Below, piece after piece: positions 26,046 to 36,325 of a stretch of 64,000 bases of DNA. Below the pieces are notes generated by a model. That model was given only the letters and a program-made list of their open reading frames with translations. It did not search any database and was not told the DNA's origin. Made by a program: the position numbers and the translations under genes. Within the stretch, counting starts at the first letter, position 1; each line of letters starts with the position of its first letter. This DNA comes from Prevotella sp. Rep29 (GTDB taxonomy: Bacteria > Bacteroidota > Bacteroidia > Bacteroidales > Bacteroidaceae): assembly GCF_019551475.1 (NCBI RefSeq), contig NZ_CP047159.1:124001-188000 (forward strand), given 5' to 3'.

Positions 26046-27125
26046 TTATTGGGAGCTTAGGGTTCGGAATCCCATGTTGACAGCCATTTGGCTTAGAGGG
26101 GAGAAGGTTTTGCGGCAGACATTCAGAAACTGCTCGTCTGACATTTGTATCAAGTCCTGCGGGGAACACCCCAAGGCATAGTACTCGTCCAAAGTATTAT
26201 CCCTTTTCCCGCTTTGTGGAATGTACAAACGCAAAGCCCTGTGCTGTACCTTCGCCATCTTAGGGAGATAGTAGTTAAGGTCGGGAATGCGGTTGCTCTT
26301 GGAGGAGTTGAAAGAGCCGTCGGCTGGAATCAAGTTCCAGTTCTGATTGTGCGACACGAAGCTCCACGGAATGAAGTGGTCGAGGTCATACTCATTCCTC
26401 CCAAGCGGCGTGTTCTTGTATATACACCGGATAGGACCGCCTATCTCGATGACCTTGTTCCAGAACTTCTTCTGTCTGGTCAGCGGCTCCCGCTCTTCCG
26501 GACGAAGCAGTTTGCCGGATATGTTCGGGACGTTGGGATTCTTCGACTGCAAGAACAACGCGAGATTCCACAAAGCAAAATCACGAAGCACCTCATAATT
26601 GGTCATCAGATAGTTGCTCCAATGGGGATTGATGGTAACTGTAAGCCCTTCACCACTACCCGTCAGGGAATACAGACAATCATTCTCAAACGATTGGCTG
26701 CGATGTTGCATATCGTAATCGTCGGTCGTGTCAATCCATGGTTTCTGAAAGCGGAAAGGGACATTATTCAACAGAATCCTAACCCTCTTCTTTACCTCCC
26801 GATTCTCCGAGATGGCATTAGAGATGGCATCACTCTTATCTTCGAGTCTGTCATCTACCGTAATTCCTGTCAACAGAGCCACATCAGGAATAATCTTCGA
26901 CATGGAATCGCCTTTGCCAAACGACAATCGGAAATACTGGGTCGGGTACCACGCATAGGCAACCATCCGTGCAGCTACATCGAGAGCCAGAATTTCATCC
27001 TTCTGCTCCTTGACGTGCATGTCGAGCAAAGCCAAGAGCCAATAAAATTTGTATGTTGCCGTCGTCGTGTCAAACACGCGATTCATGGCATTGGTTGACA
27101 ATATGTCCGACTGGGGAATCAGCAT
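26046..27125 (-). CDS. HNH endonuclease domain protein
   Basis: 359 residues. The HNH core near residues 240-285 reads RNEYDLDHFIPWSFVSHNQNWNLIPADGSFNSSKSNRIP, with D-H, H/N and N-x-x-K positions for a beta-beta-alpha metal finger. The N-terminal 200 residues are of unknown type. DNA cleavage is likely; specificity is not visible. The gene precedes the methyltransferase-HIT gene by 2 nt and follows an Xre regulator, so the three seem to be one operon. Confidence 0.82.
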   Translation of the reverse strand: MLIPQSDILSTNAMNRVFDTTTATYKFYWLLALLDMHVKEQKDEILALDVAARMVAYAWYPTQYFRLSFGKGDSMSKIIPDVALLTGITVDDRLEDKSDAISNAISENREVKKRVRILLNNVPFRFQKPWIDTTDDYDMQHRSQSFENDCLYSLTGSGEGLTVTINPHWSNYLMTNYEVLRDFALWNLALFLQSKNPNVPNISGKLLRPEEREPLTRQKKFWNKVIEIGGPIRCIYKNTPLGRNEYDLDHFIPWSFVSHNQNWNLIPADGSFNSSKSNRIPDLNYYLPKMAKVQHRALRLYIPQSGKRDNTLDEYYALGCSPQDLIQMSDEQFLNVCRKTFSPLSQMAVNMGFRTLSSQ

Positions 27126-27200
27126 ATTTTCTACAAATTAGAATGTATTAAAATACGAATGTCAGCATTTAGGATGTTTACAGTCCGACTCTGCTTCAGC

Positions 27201-27440
27201 CTAACTACTTCCTTTCTCTTCATCTTTATCAAGTTCTTCATACCTGACAAGGTCATTAAGTTCCACATTAAGCAGTCTTGTTATCTTCATCAACGACTCC
27301 AACGGCGGTTGTGACGAGTTGGTACACCACTTAGAAACAGTCGTTGGCGCACATCCCAACTGTTTTGACAGCCAGAGGTTGGACTTCTTTTTCTCTGCCA
27401 GTATCACCTTCAGGCGATTTAGGTCTTTGTTACTTGCCAT
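27201..27440 (-). CDS. Xre-family transcriptional regulator
   Basis: 79 residues from the ATG at 27440 (MASNKDLNRLKV). The frame reaches 27467, but that start would lie in the -7 box. HTH: LWLSKQLGCAPTTVSKWCTNSSQPPLESLMKITRLLNVELNDLV. It leads the HNH and methyltransferase-HIT genes and probably represses them by binding the palindromes at 27465-27545. The acidic C-terminus (EELDKDEEKGSS) is short. Confidence 0.85.
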   Translation of the reverse strand: MASNKDLNRLKVILAEKKKSNLWLSKQLGCAPTTVSKWCTNSSQPPLESLMKITRLLNVELNDLVRYEELDKDEEKGSS

Positions 27441-27464
27441 TACAATATGTTTATTATTCGCCCA

Positions 27465-27545
27465 CAAAGTTACTCATTTTATCTCAGACCACAGGTCTGA
27501 TTGCTCTTAAAAGTTACTAAAACGAGTAATTTTAGTGAAATTTGT
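27465..27545 (-). promoter_or_regulatory. Promoter with candidate operators for the Xre-HNH-MTase/HIT operon
   Basis: TAACTTTG on the reverse strand at 27465-27472 is the -7 box. CAGACC-ACA-GGTCTG (27484-27498) is a perfect palindrome just upstream, and AAAGTTACT recurs at 27466 and near 27507, the latter paired with AGTAATTTT. These fit repressor sites. The remaining stretch up to 27772 shows no gene. Confidence 0.6.
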
Positions 27546-27772
27546 TCACTTTATAGCGCGGTTTGTATCGTTTTTTCCAGTCAAAAGCAGGATTTGTTCA
27601 ATTCCCTAACAGAGAGTGTTTTGAAAGTTTACGGTGCTCGCGCTCCATAAACACCATCGCCTCATTATACCTCTTAACCATCTTTATTCCTGAGTCATAC
27701 CCGCTCCTTTATTATCTCAACAATCGACCTGAACTGTGTCGCGCACAACGAATCCAGATTCTCCGCATTCGT

Positions 27773-30700
27773 CTAGTCTATATACTCTTTGATAGCATCT
27801 ATCTTGTCATAGATGGTCTCTATCACCTTCAGTTTGTCAGCTTGGGGCTTGGTTTTGTTAGGGTCAATCTCATTCAGCCGCCTCACCATTTCTTCCTGCT
27901 CATCTTTCTTTCCTTTCCAGTACCCTACCAAATCAGCGTAGAACAACGAACTACGAATAGTATCGTCCATCACAACGGGCAATATCCGTTCCTTATAATG
28001 CTCATCTTCCAGAATGCCAGTCAATTCATACATGCAATTCTGGGAATACAAGTATGCCCTACTTAAAACGACGATTACCTGCTTCCCTGCTCTGATGGCA
28101 TTCATGAAGTCCTTGATATTCTCGTTATAAGGGCAGTCTTTCTTGTCTCGCTTGTAAGGAATGTTATGCGTATCTAGAACATAGCACAGGTAATCTACCG
28201 TATGCTGAGAACTACTCTCCCAATTGTAAGAAATATAAAGTATATCCTCAACGGCATCATTACCATCAGCCGCATCTCGTTTTTCTTCACCCCCGCGATA
28301 AATGTCACTTACATCTGTCCCTAATAGCTCCATAACAGACTGTATATCACAGACTCCCGGATAGGACTCATAAAACTTGTCTTCAAAAGCGATGATATAG
28401 CGGTTCAAATACTTGAATTCTTCACCTCTCTTTGTAAGGTCTTTCAGATATTGCTTGACTTCCTTCAGTGCTTCCTCGCTCAATAAAGCTATTCGCTCCA
28501 GGGATGTCATAATGCTATTTGATGTATGAATACCGTCAATCTTATGTTCTTGACAGTACTTTACAAAATAGCACAACGACGGTATGGCGTTCGGTGTCGC
28601 ATAGTTAAAGATGAAATCCTCACCATGATTCATCATATCCGGATGCCGTACCAGATAGTCAAGTCCGTCCAGACTTCCCATACTTATCAACAACCTTACC
28701 GCCCTGCTCAAGTCATAGCCAGTATAGTTTTTAAACTCCGGCTCCAGTTCTTGTCTTACCCAGCCATCATCTCCTATGTTTCTGTGGATGGATGTATAGC
28801 AAAACAACTTATCCGAAATACTCATACTGCGACTTGCTGCTTTTATCTCATCAATCATCAGTCTTCCCTTGATAAGCGCCTCAAGAATATTGGCAGAGAG
28901 ATTTTGTGAGGATAATGCAAATCGAAGGGCTTCTTTGTAGCCTTCGGTTATATGATTTTCTACAATATAATTAGCAAAATTATAAAGTCTATTGCTTCTT
29001 AAATTGCATGGCAAGTTCTTTAGTTTTTTGACAACCTCTGGTGCCAAAGTATTGACAGGAACTCTCTCAGAAATGTATTTGAACAGCGAATATTCAGTAT
29101 TGAAATAATTGTCTTTGTCTTTCTTCGATATACTAAAGTCTGAATAATCCAAAAGCCCCATAAGTGTTTCTTGGGACACCTCAAAATATTCATGTAAAAG
29201 CAGTGAGATGGCCACTTTCGAGAAATAATAGGGCTGTTCCCCTCTGCTTACTTTTTCTACTGTCCTTTTTGCCGTATCCAAACAGCGTTTTATTATTTCA
29301 TCGGTAACAGCCAAGTCGTCATTGGGTCTTGAAATCAACTCCTCTATCTCTTTCATAAAGAAGGCTTCATACACTTCTTTGTTCTTGATGCCTTTTATGA
29401 TTCCCTCCAAATCATATTGGTTGTTATCATTAGTATAATGCATGATAAACCTGTAGGCATATTGGTTATAACCATCCTCTTGCTGTCTCAAATAATTCCA
29501 ATGCTCCTTGCGTGTTTCAAATTTGCCAAGCTCTCCCACCATTTCCAACACTTCCTGCTTGAAGACAGAATAATCTGTAAAATCTTTAAAGCAAGCACGC
29601 TGCCGCTCCTTCCTTTTATTAAAACGGGGATTTGCTGGGAACAACTCTTTATAAAGAGCATTTGCATATTCTGCAACTTCTTCACAAGGCATTTCTCCAT
29701 ACCACGAGGCCTGCGCCCTATGGCATTCATTCGTCTTATCAAAATGACCGAAATCTTCTTTCACATCATCAACCGTCATCCACAAGGCTGCCATAAAGAA
29801 GGTTTTGCGTATATTGTCATGCTCAGTCTCTTTCGGATCTTGTTGCTCAAATATCAGCTGACATTTCTTATAAAATTGTTCTCGGCCACTATCCCTTAAT
29901 CCTGCGTCACAATATGCCTTTCTTATAAGGGATAAAAGTCCTTTGGCATGTTCATCTCTGTCAAAATGGTAGTGGTACTCTTTAAACAGCCTAACATAGA
30001 ATTCTTCTAATAAGGGAATACAATCTTCTTGTCCTTTCTTAATAAAGGTCGCCAATAATGATAGCACATTACTCATCATCTGATTATACTCTTCCCACTC
30101 GTCACGATAAAAACTATGGGGGTTGTAGAATTGATGTGTTATTATCTTCTTTACACTATCTTCAGTTTTTACTTTACTTAAAGCATTATAAACAACCGTT
30201 CTCGATACAATATGAGTAGTTATCCCTTCCTGCTGGTTGTGAACATATTTTTCTTTATCCAATATATAATCCACATATTCGTCGACGTTGTCTGACAAGT
30301 CTATCAGTCTCACCATCGAGCGAATAGCCTCATAATGATCAGAATCGTTGACTATAGCGAGAAAACGCTCCAGATATTCCTTTTGTGCAAAGAACTCATT
30401 GTCCATATACAAGAAAGAGAGGTTGTGCTTTTTCTCATACGTAAGGGCATCTCTCGTCTTATTTTCCAGCATTACAAACAGAGTCTCGGTTAGTTCCTTG
30501 CTTTCGTATTGCAACCATGTCCAGTTCAGGAAATAGCAGAGACACGTAAGGTCTGCAAAATAGGCCGTTTCTATGGGTGCATCCTGCAGCTCATCAATGA
30601 TAAAACCTATCGATTCTTTACTTTTAGCGAATTCTATTAAATTCTTGTAATCCTGAGTAAGAATACTGGCCATTCGGATACCCAAAGATTTGTATTCGAG

Positions 30701-32317
30701 CATCAACCCCTTAAACACTTCGCATCTGACCGCTGGACTCAACATATCACGGTCTATGTAGATTATAAGCTCCAAACTGGCCGTGCGTAGCCATTTAATA
30801 ATATCTTGTACATCATTCTCCTCTCCTTTACCATACATAGAGACCCACAGCATAATGATATTATACCACTCAGCCTTTATTCTGCCCGTGGGTTGTGCAG
30901 CGAGCTGCTTGGCTCGCTCTATTCCTTCTCTTTTAAGGTAATTCGCAACAAGCCATTCACGGAAAGCATTATGTTTGAAGGAGTATCTACCATTTTCGCA
31001 GCGTATCAAGTCATATCTCAGACACTCTATAACGTTGTCTTGATTATCACCTAAGCACTTCAGCAGTTCTTCATTGCTTAATGTTTGAACATTCAGAAGT
31101 GACAGGCCTAAAGCAACCTTTTCAAGCAACTTTACAGAATCATCAAAGTTATGCCTTACAGCAAGTTTAACCCTTTTGTATTCTTTCTCCTCTCTATGAC
31201 TTTTTTCTATAAAAAGACGATATATCTCAGCCTTGTTCTTAGGCAGCTGCTTATTATTTTCTTTGTAGGCTGCTATCAATACATTCAGGAAGAACGGGTT
31301 TCTGACAAAATCTGTCAACTCATTCTCATTGATCAAGGCGACCAGGCCGTTACCTTCCCCTAGTTCACGGTTGATATGATCGTTGGCATCTCCATAGCTC
31401 AACTCTTCCAAGAACAAATCGGTAAACTGTTCCAGTTCCTTCTCCCTCCTGTAATTGCTACGACAGGAGAGCACCATCTTAGTCTCAGGATGATCGTAAG
31501 CATAACCATTGATTTCTTCAATAAGGTCATCATATTTCTGCCCGTTCACCTCATCCAGAGCATCAATAACCACGACTATTTCTTTACCTCCTTCGAACCG
31601 AGCAGATGGTAGTTCTGCCCGTTTCAGTTTGGTGTTGTTTCGCACCTCCAACATAATGGGCTGGTAAAGTCCGCTGTCCTGCAATTCCCAGCAGAGTTGT
31701 TTCAATTCAGTAGTCTTTCCTGTCTGAGCACTGCTGTATATAATGTATTTATTGGTCGGTGCTTCTACAAGGCCGGTAACGAATTCTGCCAGACAATGCC
31801 TTTCTCTCAATTTTAGGGCATAATAGATAAAACTGTCTTGTGTATTCTCCAACGAACAATATCTCCTAATATATCCTTCTACAGCCTTGTGTACTTGCAG
31901 CCCCCGCCACTGACTATTTCCATTTGCAACAATATTTGATTTAATCAGTGCGCTCAGATGGTCAACTTTCTCTCCCACCTCCTTGATGGCCAGTTCTTGT
32001 ATGAAGTGTGCGCATTCCTCTTCCTTGCGTAGCTCTTCCGCCAACAGGTTTACAAGACTCCTAATAGCAGCAGCATCCTCTTCGTTATTCTTTTCCGCCA
32101 CTCTGGTCAATTCTTGTAGGTTTGAATACCTTTGTTTCGCTATCTTTTGCCTCAAAGCATCTTTTGCGCACCATTTCTCCAAGGCCAACTGGTAGCATTT
32201 GTCTATCTTTTCCTGTAAAGACAAATCATCCCCACCCGAAAGCATTTGCTTCAAGGTAGGGATGTTACCTGTTATATATGAAATAACAAAACTAACAAAT
32301 ATATCTAAACCAGTCAT
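27773..32317 (-). CDS. STAND (NACHT-like) ATPase with C-terminal TIR domain
   Basis: 1514 residues. N-terminal helical part 1-150, then a P-loop NTPase with Walker A IIYSSAQTGKTTELKQL near 193-209 and Walker B EIVVVIDALDEVNG near 245-258. A very long helical-repeat region (about 450-1350) would be the sensor. The TIR domain occupies residues 1357-1514: LYISYNWESS, RAGKQVIVVLSRAYLYSQNCMYELTGIL, with the putative catalytic Glu at 1431. Bacterial TIR domains of this type degrade or rearrange NAD+ to cause abortive infection. STAND proteins often recognise phage proteins. It ends an operon that begins at 37579. This is an Avs-like sensor, but TIR at the C-terminus is less usual. Confidence 0.9.
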   Translation of the reverse strand: MTGLDIFVSFVISYITGNIPTLKQMLSGGDDLSLQEKIDKCYQLALEKWCAKDALRQKIAKQRYSNLQELTRVAEKNNEEDAAAIRSLVNLLAEELRKEEECAHFIQELAIKEVGEKVDHLSALIKSNIVANGNSQWRGLQVHKAVEGYIRRYCSLENTQDSFIYYALKLRERHCLAEFVTGLVEAPTNKYIIYSSAQTGKTTELKQLCWELQDSGLYQPIMLEVRNNTKLKRAELPSARFEGGKEIVVVIDALDEVNGQKYDDLIEEINGYAYDHPETKMVLSCRSNYRREKELEQFTDLFLEELSYGDANDHINRELGEGNGLVALINENELTDFVRNPFFLNVLIAAYKENNKQLPKNKAEIYRLFIEKSHREEKEYKRVKLAVRHNFDDSVKLLEKVALGLSLLNVQTLSNEELLKCLGDNQDNVIECLRYDLIRCENGRYSFKHNAFREWLVANYLKREGIERAKQLAAQPTGRIKAEWYNIIMLWVSMYGKGEENDVQDIIKWLRTASLELIIYIDRDMLSPAVRCEVFKGLMLEYKSLGIRMASILTQDYKNLIEFAKSKESIGFIIDELQDAPIETAYFADLTCLCYFLNWTWLQYESKELTETLFVMLENKTRDALTYEKKHNLSFLYMDNEFFAQKEYLERFLAIVNDSDHYEAIRSMVRLIDLSDNVDEYVDYILDKEKYVHNQQEGITTHIVSRTVVYNALSKVKTEDSVKKIITHQFYNPHSFYRDEWEEYNQMMSNVLSLLATFIKKGQEDCIPLLEEFYVRLFKEYHYHFDRDEHAKGLLSLIRKAYCDAGLRDSGREQFYKKCQLIFEQQDPKETEHDNIRKTFFMAALWMTVDDVKEDFGHFDKTNECHRAQASWYGEMPCEEVAEYANALYKELFPANPRFNKRKERQRACFKDFTDYSVFKQEVLEMVGELGKFETRKEHWNYLRQQEDGYNQYAYRFIMHYTNDNNQYDLEGIIKGIKNKEVYEAFFMKEIEELISRPNDDLAVTDEIIKRCLDTAKRTVEKVSRGEQPYYFSKVAISLLLHEYFEVSQETLMGLLDYSDFSISKKDKDNYFNTEYSLFKYISERVPVNTLAPEVVKKLKNLPCNLRSNRLYNFANYIVENHITEGYKEALRFALSSQNLSANILEALIKGRLMIDEIKAASRSMSISDKLFCYTSIHRNIGDDGWVRQELEPEFKNYTGYDLSRAVRLLISMGSLDGLDYLVRHPDMMNHGEDFIFNYATPNAIPSLCYFVKYCQEHKIDGIHTSNSIMTSLERIALLSEEALKEVKQYLKDLTKRGEEFKYLNRYIIAFEDKFYESYPGVCDIQSVMELLGTDVSDIYRGGEEKRDAADGNDAVEDILYISYNWESSSQHTVDYLCYVLDTHNIPYKRDKKDCPYNENIKDFMNAIRAGKQVIVVLSRAYLYSQNCMYELTGILEDEHYKERILPVVMDDTIRSSLFYADLVGYWKGKKDEQEEMVRRLNEIDPNKTKPQADKLKVIETIYDKIDAIKEYID

Positions 32318-32323
32318 TATACT

Positions 32324-33358
32324 CTATAATTCAACGGGCAAGTAAAACTGCCCACAGTTTCTAATAGGTTCAACATTCACTTTTCTATCCGACGGCAGCA
32401 CTGCGTAAATAGCTTGTATAACTGCATCAGGATTGATATCCTGCACATACACTTTCTTCAAATTTGGCATTCCGCTAAAGATAGCTCTATCTGTCACCCT
32501 GTTAAAGAAGGGGAAAGAGTAACCAATTACGACTACTATTTCCGTATCATTTGTAGTTTGAGTCAGGGTTGTCTTGATTTTCTCATTGTTTGGCGATTCT
32601 TCCCAAGCAAACGACAGATGCGTTTTGAAATACAAGCCTATGCCTGACGTATCAACTTGTGAATCGTGATAGAATTCTATTACCTGTAGAGCAGCCGGCA
32701 TATTCTCCTCATCTTCCTTAATATATTGGATGGTAGACTTATCCTCGAACGTTGCTGAACCGTTAATCTTAACAATCCTTCCACTGTTCGTTAGTTTCGG
32801 CCATTCTCCTTGGATGTTCTTCTCAAATAGTGGCAATTTGCCGTCATGATTATAAGCCTTGTATGCATTCTCTATCTGAGAGTCATAGTTCCAGGATACA
32901 ATACTGATATCTTTGGGTAGCATCAGGCTCCCCTCTTCCAGCACATTTGCCAGAAAAGTATCGTATCTGCCATCAGGTTTATAAACCAGTTGCGCCCATA
33001 CGAAGAAAGCGCACAAAACGGCTTTTAGTTTATTGAACTCCTTTTCTCTTCCTGTCAGATACAACTTACGTGCGTATGTATCAATAGTGGCGTGCTCTTG
33101 AATTCCTTTAATGAGTTGATCAATATCATAGAGCATGTCACGCCTCTCTGATTCTATATTGGATGCAGACTGCCTGTAAGTGTTTTGAAATACCATCTCG
33201 CTATCAGAAGGTATCACAGCCGTCTCTATATAAGTTCTGAATAAAGCGAACTGCTCCGGTATCTCCGATACGACGGGGATACCTTCTAAAATCTTTTTAC
33301 CATCATCCCTTCTGCCATAGCTGGCTCCAGCACCTAGATAATATATAGTTTTACTCAT
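32324..33358 (-). CDS. SIR2-like domain protein
   Basis: 344 residues. N-terminal TIYYLGAGASYG is the SIR2 nucleotide-binding loop. KDISIVSWNYDSQIENAY supplies the N-D pair of the NAD+ pocket, and EIVVVIGYSFPFFNRVTDR is the GxS/F strand of the SIR2 fold. In defence systems such as ThsA, DSR and SIR2-APAZ this domain depletes NAD+. Here it lies between the TIR-STAND gene (6 nt away) and the unknown gene, so two NAD-active domains are encoded in one operon. Confidence 0.85.
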   Translation of the reverse strand: MSKTIYYLGAGASYGRRDDGKKILEGIPVVSEIPEQFALFRTYIETAVIPSDSEMVFQNTYRQSASNIESERRDMLYDIDQLIKGIQEHATIDTYARKLYLTGREKEFNKLKAVLCAFFVWAQLVYKPDGRYDTFLANVLEEGSLMLPKDISIVSWNYDSQIENAYKAYNHDGKLPLFEKNIQGEWPKLTNSGRIVKINGSATFEDKSTIQYIKEDEENMPAALQVIEFYHDSQVDTSGIGLYFKTHLSFAWEESPNNEKIKTTLTQTTNDTEIVVVIGYSFPFFNRVTDRAIFSGMPNLKKVYVQDINPDAVIQAIYAVLPSDRKVNVEPIRNCGQFYLPVEL

Positions 33359-33370
33359 GTTATATATTTC

Positions 33371-35461
33371 TTACGCTATTAACAATTCTCTCAATCCATT
33401 CTTATTCGATGTCCATACTAAACTCATGAAATGAATCGTAGGTTGACACTCTATTTCATTCAGGCAGGCTATCTCATCATGAGTAAGATAGTCCTCATTC
33501 CCATTACACAATAGTTTATCTACAACCACAAACATAGAAGGACTTATGACGCCTTTATCCATCAATTCCAATAACTCTTTCTGGCTATCATTAAAATCAA
33601 TATTGGCGCAAAGTTCCTTTCTATCATTGTAATAAAGTTCCTTCAATTCAGCATCCTTCTGCACCAAACGCCTTCGATGGTAAAAAATACCATTATCGTG
33701 AATATAGGATGCATTAATCGGCGAGGGAGTATCTTGACCATTTTTCTTATAATATTGTGCTTGCGTTTCAAGCCACTTCTTTAATTCCTCCCTACCTGTC
33801 TGAATTTCACCTAGTGAAGATACCCACGCCAGCATGTCGGGGACTGCTCCCATAAAGCTGACTTTAACCTTTCTATCATCTAAATTCCATGATAAGCAGA
33901 AAGAAATACTATCCTCTATACCATTACTATCAAGCCCCTTCAAGAGCATCTTTATCCCTTCAAGCGTCTTCTCAATCGCACTTGCAGGATTATTGCCACC
34001 GTGAAATATCTCAGGTAAATCATGGAAATTGTCTCTATAGCTAATGAATCGGCAGTTTGGATAGTCCATTTCTCCTCCACAACGTCGTATACACTTCGCC
34101 AAATCAACGGCCATCAAATCTGTTGTTTCTACTATCCCCTCCATCAGTTGACATGTATCAAAATCTCTATAGAGTCGTTTTACTCCTTCTTCACCTTTTG
34201 TATGATAGCTATATAGCAATCTAACGCCATCTCCTTTCTTAGGTACAAACGGCACATATTTTGAAAGGGGATTTACAGGCTGCTGTTTCTGTGCCACGAA
34301 GGGCACATTTTCGCCAAAATATCTATATATATCCTGATTCCCCCTAAGATAATGAGTTATTAGACTTTTCCATTTCCTGATTGGCAGCGGCCCATCTATT
34401 CTGAAAACCTTGGTATATACTGCAGTATGCCCCATCGCTGTTATCGGGTTTTCTAACCGTCTGCATATTGCCTCAAGGTCATAACTTCGTATAGCCCCAT
34501 CAAAATGGTCAAACATGCCAGTTGTTGTGTCATAGAATGAATGCAGATATCGGCATGCATACGTCCCTTCTGACAGTGTCGGTGCCTCAACGTCCGTAAC
34601 CTCCTCCATCTCAAACTGACGTTTCCCATCTTTATCTTGCCATACAAATTCAGTTTTCTTTATTTGATTAAAGAGATATTCTGTTTTATTTGTATCGTAT
34701 GCCGCAACGCCTTCCTTTATCTTACTGATGTCATCTGTATACTCTGGACCATACCAATAGTCAAACTCTTGAGTTTCTTTAAACGATGGCGTATATCCCA
34801 CATAGTCCAAATCAACCCGTATTCTCACTGGGGTCTCTTCGGTGTTTGAATCAAATAGTTCTTTAAGAAAATCCTTATTAAAGCAATTATAACGGGATAG
34901 TGAACGTCTTAGAAAAGGATGTACTAACACCGAAAGATTGTTCTTCTTCGAGGCAAAAACACCGTCTCCCTTATATTCAAAATTCTGAAGCAGATTGCTT
35001 AAATATATAAGTCCATCACTGTCAATCTCACCTCTTAGGAATGGAAATGCATCAAGTACGATGCTATCATAGCCGTACAACACAATCCCATTTGACATCA
35101 TACGACATTCATCCTTCATTAATCCCAAGTTACTCACCTCTTTGTTGAATTCCTGTGAATACCGCAGGACTCGTTCTATCATTTTTTCATTAAGATAGTC
35201 AGTTCTGGCTGCCATCATCCAGCGATTCTCTTCTGTCGTTTCAGGCAATGAAGTGTTACCCAACAAATAGGTGCTTTCATGAGACAAAAATAATGCTGAA
35301 ATACGAGTTACTCCTAAAGGACGATGTATATCATGCTCAATATTTGATGGCACACAACGACCATAGCCTTGCCATAGTGCATCTTCCAATGCCCCTATAG
35401 AGAACCTTACACCCGATTTGGATATGCCGTCTGTCAAATATACTCCAGTTAAATGCTTCAT
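33371..35461 (-). CDS. Unknown large protein of the TIR-STAND/SIR2 operon
   Basis: 696 residues that I do not recognise as a known family. Notable segments: SGVRFSIGALEDALWQG near the N-terminus, HDIHRPLGVTRISALFLSHESTYLLG, which may be part of a hydrolase-like fold, and YFGENVPFVAQKQQPVNPLSKYVPFVPKKGDG in the centre. The C-terminal third is mixed alpha/beta. No membrane segment, Walker or HNH motif is visible. It precedes the SIR2 gene by 12 nt and follows the DUF4393 gene by 62 nt. It may be the partner of the SIR2 protein or a co-sensor. Confidence 0.75.
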   Translation of the reverse strand: MKHLTGVYLTDGISKSGVRFSIGALEDALWQGYGRCVPSNIEHDIHRPLGVTRISALFLSHESTYLLGNTSLPETTEENRWMMAARTDYLNEKMIERVLRYSQEFNKEVSNLGLMKDECRMMSNGIVLYGYDSIVLDAFPFLRGEIDSDGLIYLSNLLQNFEYKGDGVFASKKNNLSVLVHPFLRRSLSRYNCFNKDFLKELFDSNTEETPVRIRVDLDYVGYTPSFKETQEFDYWYGPEYTDDISKIKEGVAAYDTNKTEYLFNQIKKTEFVWQDKDGKRQFEMEEVTDVEAPTLSEGTYACRYLHSFYDTTTGMFDHFDGAIRSYDLEAICRRLENPITAMGHTAVYTKVFRIDGPLPIRKWKSLITHYLRGNQDIYRYFGENVPFVAQKQQPVNPLSKYVPFVPKKGDGVRLLYSYHTKGEEGVKRLYRDFDTCQLMEGIVETTDLMAVDLAKCIRRCGGEMDYPNCRFISYRDNFHDLPEIFHGGNNPASAIEKTLEGIKMLLKGLDSNGIEDSISFCLSWNLDDRKVKVSFMGAVPDMLAWVSSLGEIQTGREELKKWLETQAQYYKKNGQDTPSPINASYIHDNGIFYHRRRLVQKDAELKELYYNDRKELCANIDFNDSQKELLELMDKGVISPSMFVVVDKLLCNGNEDYLTHDEIACLNEIECQPTIHFMSLVWTSNKNGLRELLIA

Positions 35462-35523
35462 TTTTCTACTTAATCAGTTATCTACCAACCTCTCCTCCGA
35501 TGTCTTATTATTGGAATTAGAGA

Positions 35524-36312
35524 CTACCTACAAGCTTCTCTAAACTGCTTGCCATATTCATTCACATAAACCACACTATCTGTGGTCTCTATTTTGAGTT
35601 GCTGTTGAGGATACGCATTTTTATATCCATCAAGCACCTGCTCTAAAAAAGTAGTTTGTCGCAAAGCTGAATAATTGGCCTCAGTGATAGTTCTATCATA
35701 CATTAATTCTAAAATGCCAAATTTGCTCATACGAATAAGAGATGCAGATACGGCAAACTCGTCATAGCCATCAATTGTCCATCCCAAATACCACTCGGGC
35801 AATGCATTTGTATAAATCTTGTTGGTACCGTTAATCGCAATTCTCGGATTAATCGCCATTACATATCCACGGGTTTTTGATAACTTCTCAAAGAGCAATG
35901 CATCTAACCTGTTCATTTTCTTGATAATGTCGACATAGGATGGATGCACTACATTCTCCTTACTAATATCCATCGAATTAGCAAGCAAGGCGATGTACAT
36001 TTCCCTCAGTGTCTCATTCTGTGCTGTATAAGTCAATGACTGTAGCAAGGGCACAGCTATTTCTGGGTCAGGACTCTTCAGCCGCTCCTCAGGTACTTTC
36101 TCCAATCGCTTTTGCACCTCTTTCTCAACGTAGTCCTCTATCTTTTCCCAACACCAAAGGAAACCACGTATTGGCGCCAGTAATGCTTTTACAGTCCTTC
36201 CAGCAACAGCCCCTACTTCAGATACAGCAGGTCTCGCTGCATCCTTATATACTTCTACACCTAAATCCTTTATCAAATCCATATATTCTTCTATATTCCG
36301 TAGTCCCGGCAT
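35524..36312 (-). CDS. DUF4393/Abi-alpha family protein
   Basis: 262 residues. The pattern PAVSEVGAVAGRTVKALLAPIRGFLWCWEKIEDYVEKEVQKRLEKVPEE and LKSPDPEIAVPLLQSLTYTAQNETLREMYIALLANSMD is typical of DUF4393 (Abi-alpha), a family associated with abortive infection. The first helix is amphipathic, which may allow membrane contact (APIRGFLWCW). Same strand as its neighbours, 13 nt after the ATPase gene. Confidence 0.85.
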   Translation of the reverse strand: MPGLRNIEEYMDLIKDLGVEVYKDAARPAVSEVGAVAGRTVKALLAPIRGFLWCWEKIEDYVEKEVQKRLEKVPEERLKSPDPEIAVPLLQSLTYTAQNETLREMYIALLANSMDISKENVVHPSYVDIIKKMNRLDALLFEKLSKTRGYVMAINPRIAINGTNKIYTNALPEWYLGWTIDGYDEFAVSASLIRMSKFGILELMYDRTITEANYSALRQTTFLEQVLDGYKNAYPQQQLKIETTDSVVYVNEYGKQFREACR

Positions 36313-36325
36313 CCTTTAGATGCCC

